From the NCBI GenBank assembly GCA_003488005.1, contig DNND01000113.1:1-7400 (forward strand): 7,400 nucleotides of DNA, in the 5' to 3' direction. A program made the position numbers and the translations under genes. Shown here one piece after another: positions 5,093 to 7,400 of the stretch; within the stretch, counting starts at the first letter, position 1, and each line of letters opens with the position of its first letter. The notes under the pieces were generated by a model. It made no database searches and was not told the origin of the DNA. It was given only the letters and a program-made list of their open reading frames with translations. This DNA comes from Blastocatellia bacterium (GTDB lineage: Bacteria > Acidobacteriota > Blastocatellia > Pyrinomonadales > Pyrinomonadaceae).

Positions 5093-6390
5093 GTTGTGCT
5101 ATCCAATCGTTGCGGCAACTCGATCGTGAAGGTGCTGCCCTTGCCTAACTCTGACGTAACACTTACTTCGCCGCCGTGCGCGCGGGCCAGGTGTTTGACG
5201 ATCGCCAAACCGAGGCCTGTGCCGCCAACCTCGCGCGAGCGAGCGCGGTCTACGCGATAGAACCTCTCAAATAAACGGTCAAGGTACTGCGCCGGAATGC
5301 CTTCGCCAGTGTCCACAACCATGATTTGATCGCGGGTGCTGCGTTCAAACTTCACCGTTACCTTGCCACCTTCACGATTGAATTTAATAGCGTTGTCGAT
5401 CAGGTTGGTCAGCATTTGTTCCAGCCGGCGCGCGTCGGCAAACACAATGCCATCGGCCGTTACTTCATTTACAACCGTAACCTTCCGCGCCTCGGCTTGC
5501 GCAGCCAGGAACGAGATCACCTCGGTCACCAACGGCGCCAATGCAACCTGGCCTGCCCTGACTGCCACGTTGCCAGATTCGATCGCGCTCAACTCAATAA
5601 TGTCGCTAATCAAACTATTCATGCGCGTCGCGTTTTTGCGGATGATGGCGAGAAAGCGTTTTGCGCTTTCCTGATCTTCCAACGCACTTGTCTCCAAAGT
5701 TTCGACAAAAGCGAGAATCGAAGTCAGCGGCGTGCGCAGCTCGTGCGAAATATTTGATAGAAATTCCTGCCGCACTCGCTCGAGATGTTCAATGCGCGTC
5801 ACATCGATGAAAACTCCCAGCGCGCCTTGCGGTGCTGCCGGCTCCGTTCCCCCTGCCCGATTCGCAGACCTGCCATTCGAACTATTCAACGGCACAACGT
5901 GTAGATCGAAAATCAACCGCTCAGGTCCATGGGTTTCCACTTTCACGCCGCTGCGCTCTTTGCCCTGCAGCGCATCGAGAAACGCGCTGTACATCGCCGG
6001 GTTGCGGGTGAGTTGAGTGAGACGCTGCGAATTGAGTTGACCGCCGGAGGGATTGAACAGTCGATGAGCAGCGGGGTTCGAGGCAACCACGCGCATCTCC
6101 TGGTCCACGACCAGCAACCCCTCACGCATGCCGGTCATGGTTGCTTCGAACAACTTTCCAAGCGCAAAGATTTCGTTTGCTGACTCCTCGCCAGTTGCTG
6201 CCTCGCGTGTGCCGCCTGGGGATGGATTCCTAGCGCCACTTCTTGTTGAGATTGTTTTGGCAAGCAGGAAAACGACGGCCAGCAGTGTGAAAGCGGCCGC
6301 GAACGCGCGCGCAGTGAAGGAAGGCAACAGCAGCAGCGCGGCAAGCAAAACGGCGCCGGCTGTAATCAAGATGGCATTGCGCTTGGACAC
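5089..6390 (-). CDS. phoR: PhoR-like sensor histidine kinase
   Basis: With a GTG start at 6388-6390 the protein has 433 residues. It senses a signal at the inner membrane, autophosphorylates on histidine and passes phosphate to the response regulator encoded upstream. Two membrane helices (about 5-23 and 27-45) with almost no external loop are followed by a PAS domain (about 74-200), a HisKA domain with SHELRTPLTSI (H216), and a HATPase domain. The HATPase has an N-box (N333), DTGEGIP (360-366), FERFYRVDR (374-382) and GGTGLGL (389-395). The tiny external loop and SHELRTPLTSILAFVETL are PhoR hallmarks. The frame stays open to GTG 6450 and ATG 6447. I rejected those starts because the extra 19-20 codons run through a REP-like palindrome, and the GTG at 6390 sits just before the first helix behind GGGAAAG. 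The 140-bp gap to phoB holds two REP-like elements. phoR as opposed to a paralogue is probable, not proven. Confidence 0.88.
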   Translation of the reverse strand: MSKRNAILITAGAVLLAALLLLPSFTARAFAAAFTLLAVVFLLAKTISTRSGARNPSPGGTREAATGEESANEIFALGKLFEATMTGMREGLLVVDQEMRVVASNPAAHRLFNPSGGQLNSQRLTQLTRNPAMYSAFLDALQGKERSGVKVETHGPERLIFDLHVVPLNSSNGRSANRAGGTEPAAPQGALGVFIDVTRIEHLERVRQEFLSNISHELRTPLTSILAFVETLETSALEDQESAKRFLAIIRKNATRMNSLISDIIELSAIESGNVAVRAGQVALAPLVTEVISFLAAQAEARKVTVVNEVTADGIVFADARRLEQMLTNLIDNAIKFNREGGKVTVKFERSTRDQIMVVDTGEGIPAQYLDRLFERFYRVDRARSREVGGTGLGLAIVKHLARAHGGEVSVTSELGKGSTFTIELPQRLDSTT

Positions 6391-6410
6391 GGTTTGGTAC
6401 TTTCCCAAAA

Positions 6411-6442
6411 GAAACCCACCTGCTACCGCAGGCGGTACTGAC
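6411..6442. repeat. REP-like palindromic element, copy A
   Basis: The element runs from GAAACCCACC to CTGAC. Its core TACCGC-AG-GCGGTA (6424-6437) is a perfect 6-2-6 palindrome. An alternative stem CCTGC-TACC-GCAGG (6419-6432) competes with it. It shares its flanks and layout with copy B (6475-6513) in the same orientation. On the minus strand it would encode SVPPAVAGG if the kinase started at 6447 or 6450. It resembles the small palindromes scattered by RAYT-type enzymes, but no such enzyme is in the window. Confidence 0.6.
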
Positions 6443-6474
6443 CTCATCACCCGCTTCTCGAATCCCTGCGAACG

Positions 6475-6513
6475 GAAAACCCACCCGGCTAACCCGACGA
6501 GTCGGGCCCTGAC
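6475..6513. repeat. REP-like palindromic element, copy B
   Basis: It begins GAAAACCCACC and ends CCTGAC, like copy A, but its core is CCCGAC-GA-GTCGGG (6493-6506), again a 6-2-6 palindrome. The stem bases differ from copy A at most positions while the pairing is kept. That is the pattern expected when the fold, not the sequence, is selected. The palindrome centres of the two copies are 69 bp apart. It lies wholly in the gap after the phoB stop. Confidence 0.55.
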
Positions 6514-6530
6514 AAATCCGGAGCTCTTGC

Positions 6531-7226
6531 TTAGACCTTAGCGGGACAGCCGACAAAACGGTAGCCAACACCAACGACAGTTTCAATGCAGTCGCCGCAT
6601 TCGCCCAGCTTTTGCCGCAGCCGCCTGATGTGAACATCGAGCGTGCGCGCGTCGCCGTAGTAGCTGTAGCCCCAAACATTGTCCAGTAACTGCTGGCGGG
6701 TGATCACGCGATCGGTGCTGCGGGCCAGCACGGAAAGCAAAGTGAATTCTTTGTTCGTCAGCTTAATCTTTTGGCCGCGGCAGACAACGCGAATGTCATC
6801 AAAGTCGATCTGCAAATGATCGTCTTCATAAGTCTTGCTTGCCGTCTCGTCCATCCGTCGCATGACTGCGCGCACACGCGCGAGCAACTCGCGCACAGAA
6901 AACGGCTTGGTAATGTAGTCGTCCGCGCCCAGGTCCAGTCCGGTGACGCGATCCGATTCAGACGCTTTGGCGGTCAACATAATTATCGGCGTGCGTCTCG
7001 TCGCCGGTTCGCGTCTAAGCCGGCGGCACAATTCAGTGCCGCTCATGCCGGGCAACATTAAGTCGAGAATGATAAGAGCGGGCGGCTCGCGTTCGTTTAG
7101 GGCTGCGGCCAGGCCTGCTTCGCCGGTAACGGCGCTAACCGTCGATAAACCTTCGCGCTCGAGGTTGTATTTCAAACTCTCGGAGATGTCCGGATCGTCT
7201 TCAATAATCAGTACTGGTCGCGCCAT
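6531..7226 (-). CDS. phoB: PhoB-like OmpR-family response regulator
   Basis: A 231-residue cytoplasmic transcription factor with a receiver domain (about 4-120) and an OmpR/PhoB winged helix (about 130-226). The receiver has the acidic pair D10-D11, the phosphorylated D55 in LILDLMLPGMSG, T85 in IIMLTAKA and K107 in DYITKPF. The DNA-binding half shows LTNKEFTLLSVLA (156-168), VITRQQLLDNVWGY and TLDVHIRRLRQKLG (195-208), ending in ETVVGVGYRF. This is the classic PhoB form. I chose the ATG at 7224-7226 because MARPVLIIEDD is the usual N-terminus. The frame remains open to 7319, but the added residues run through a palindrome and resemble nothing in the family. No clear Shine-Dalgarno sequence precedes it. 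The kinase gene follows, so the pair is probably cotranscribed. Control of phosphate genes is inferred from family likeness only. Confidence 0.92.
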   Translation of the reverse strand: MARPVLIIEDDPDISESLKYNLEREGLSTVSAVTGEAGLAAALNEREPPALIILDLMLPGMSGTELCRRLRREPATRRTPIIMLTAKASESDRVTGLDLGADDYITKPFSVRELLARVRAVMRRMDETASKTYEDDHLQIDFDDIRVVCRGQKIKLTNKEFTLLSVLARSTDRVITRQQLLDNVWGYSYYGDARTLDVHIRRLRQKLGECGDCIETVVGVGYRFVGCPAKV

Positions 7227-7400
7227 TGTTTTGAGTAGGACAGGCATTCCTGCCTTTCCCGAATTCCTTGGGTCTCCCTCATAACCCCAGCAGGGGGGAA
7301 AAACTTTTCCATTTCTCATTCATATTCTTCATTCGCGAATTCAGATTGGAAGTGCAACGAGTTGAAGCTGCGAAACCGTTTGATTCTTGAGCGCCAAAGG
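7227..7400. other. Region upstream of phoB with several palindromes
   Basis: This 174-bp stretch holds AGGCA-TTCC-TGCCT (7242-7255), with an alternative stem CAGG-CATT-CCTG (7241-7252). It also has CCCC-AGCA-GGGG (7285-7296), adjoining GGAAAA-AC-TTTTCC (7297-7310), and ATTCGCGAAT (7331-7340). I could not place a convincing promoter for phoB. On the minus strand from 7400 a frame runs 19 codons to a TGA at 7341-7343 and could be the tail of an upstream gene. The other two frames are also open there, so this is not called as a gene. Confidence 0.4.

Noticed and set aside
6128..6541. Plus-strand frame opposite the kinase with PPATAGGT and HPANPTSRAL peptides as a real gene
   Set aside because: The first part is a shadow of the kinase and the rest is translation of the two REP-like elements.
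7341..7400. C-terminal end of an upstream minus-strand gene (19 codons to a TGA at 7341-7343)
   Set aside because: All three minus-strand frames are open over this short stretch and the residues match nothing I recognise, so it cannot be called.

Overview
The window is an ordinary chromosomal stretch of a Gram-negative-type, moderately GC-rich bacterium. The gene content (DnaK, PgsA, a YkuE/YaeI-like phosphoesterase, a CPA2 antiporter, DoxX, a SufR-like regulator and a PhoB/PhoR pair) and the small REP-like palindromes between genes would suit Acidobacteriota, for example Blastocatellia. That placement is an inference from general impression and rests on no marker gene. Several starts (pgsA, phoB, the short form of the phosphoesterase) lack a clear Shine-Dalgarno sequence.

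Layout. Positions 1-559 hold the 5' end of dnaK on the minus strand, cut by the window edge, with a good sigma70-type promoter at 663-690. Next, also on minus, are pgsA (756-1340) and a metallophosphoesterase (1426-2427). Between these two lies a cluster of GTRAATC heptamers with an inverted repeat. Diverging from the phosphoesterase is a CPA2 cation:proton antiporter (2496-3851, plus). It converges on a DoxX-like four-helix membrane protein (3880-4302, minus). Diverging from doxX is a SufR/COG2345-type regulator (4460-5092, plus) with four C-terminal cysteines. It converges on, and overlaps by 4 bp, a PhoR-like histidine kinase (5089-6390, minus). The PhoB-like response regulator lies upstream of the kinase (6531-7226, minus). 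The last 174 bases hold several small palindromes and possibly the tail of another gene.

How the genes may work together. PhoR and PhoB form a two-component system of the phosphate-response type. PgsA makes phosphatidylglycerophosphate. The phosphoesterase just upstream may share its transcript, but its substrate is unknown. The most interesting unit is the divergent doxX/regulator pair. A 32-bp near-perfect palindrome at 4384-4415 lies between them, and the candidate -35 boxes of both promoters fall inside its arms. The regulator probably controls itself and doxX from one operator, perhaps in response to the state of an Fe-S cluster. No suf or isc genes are visible here.

The other notable signal is a pair of diverged REP-like elements (6411-6442 and 6475-6513) between phoB and phoR. 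One of them would be translated into the kinase N-terminus if the upstream start were used. A related two-register palindrome lies just upstream of the phoB start. I found no mobile-element genes, CRISPR array, tRNA or rRNA.
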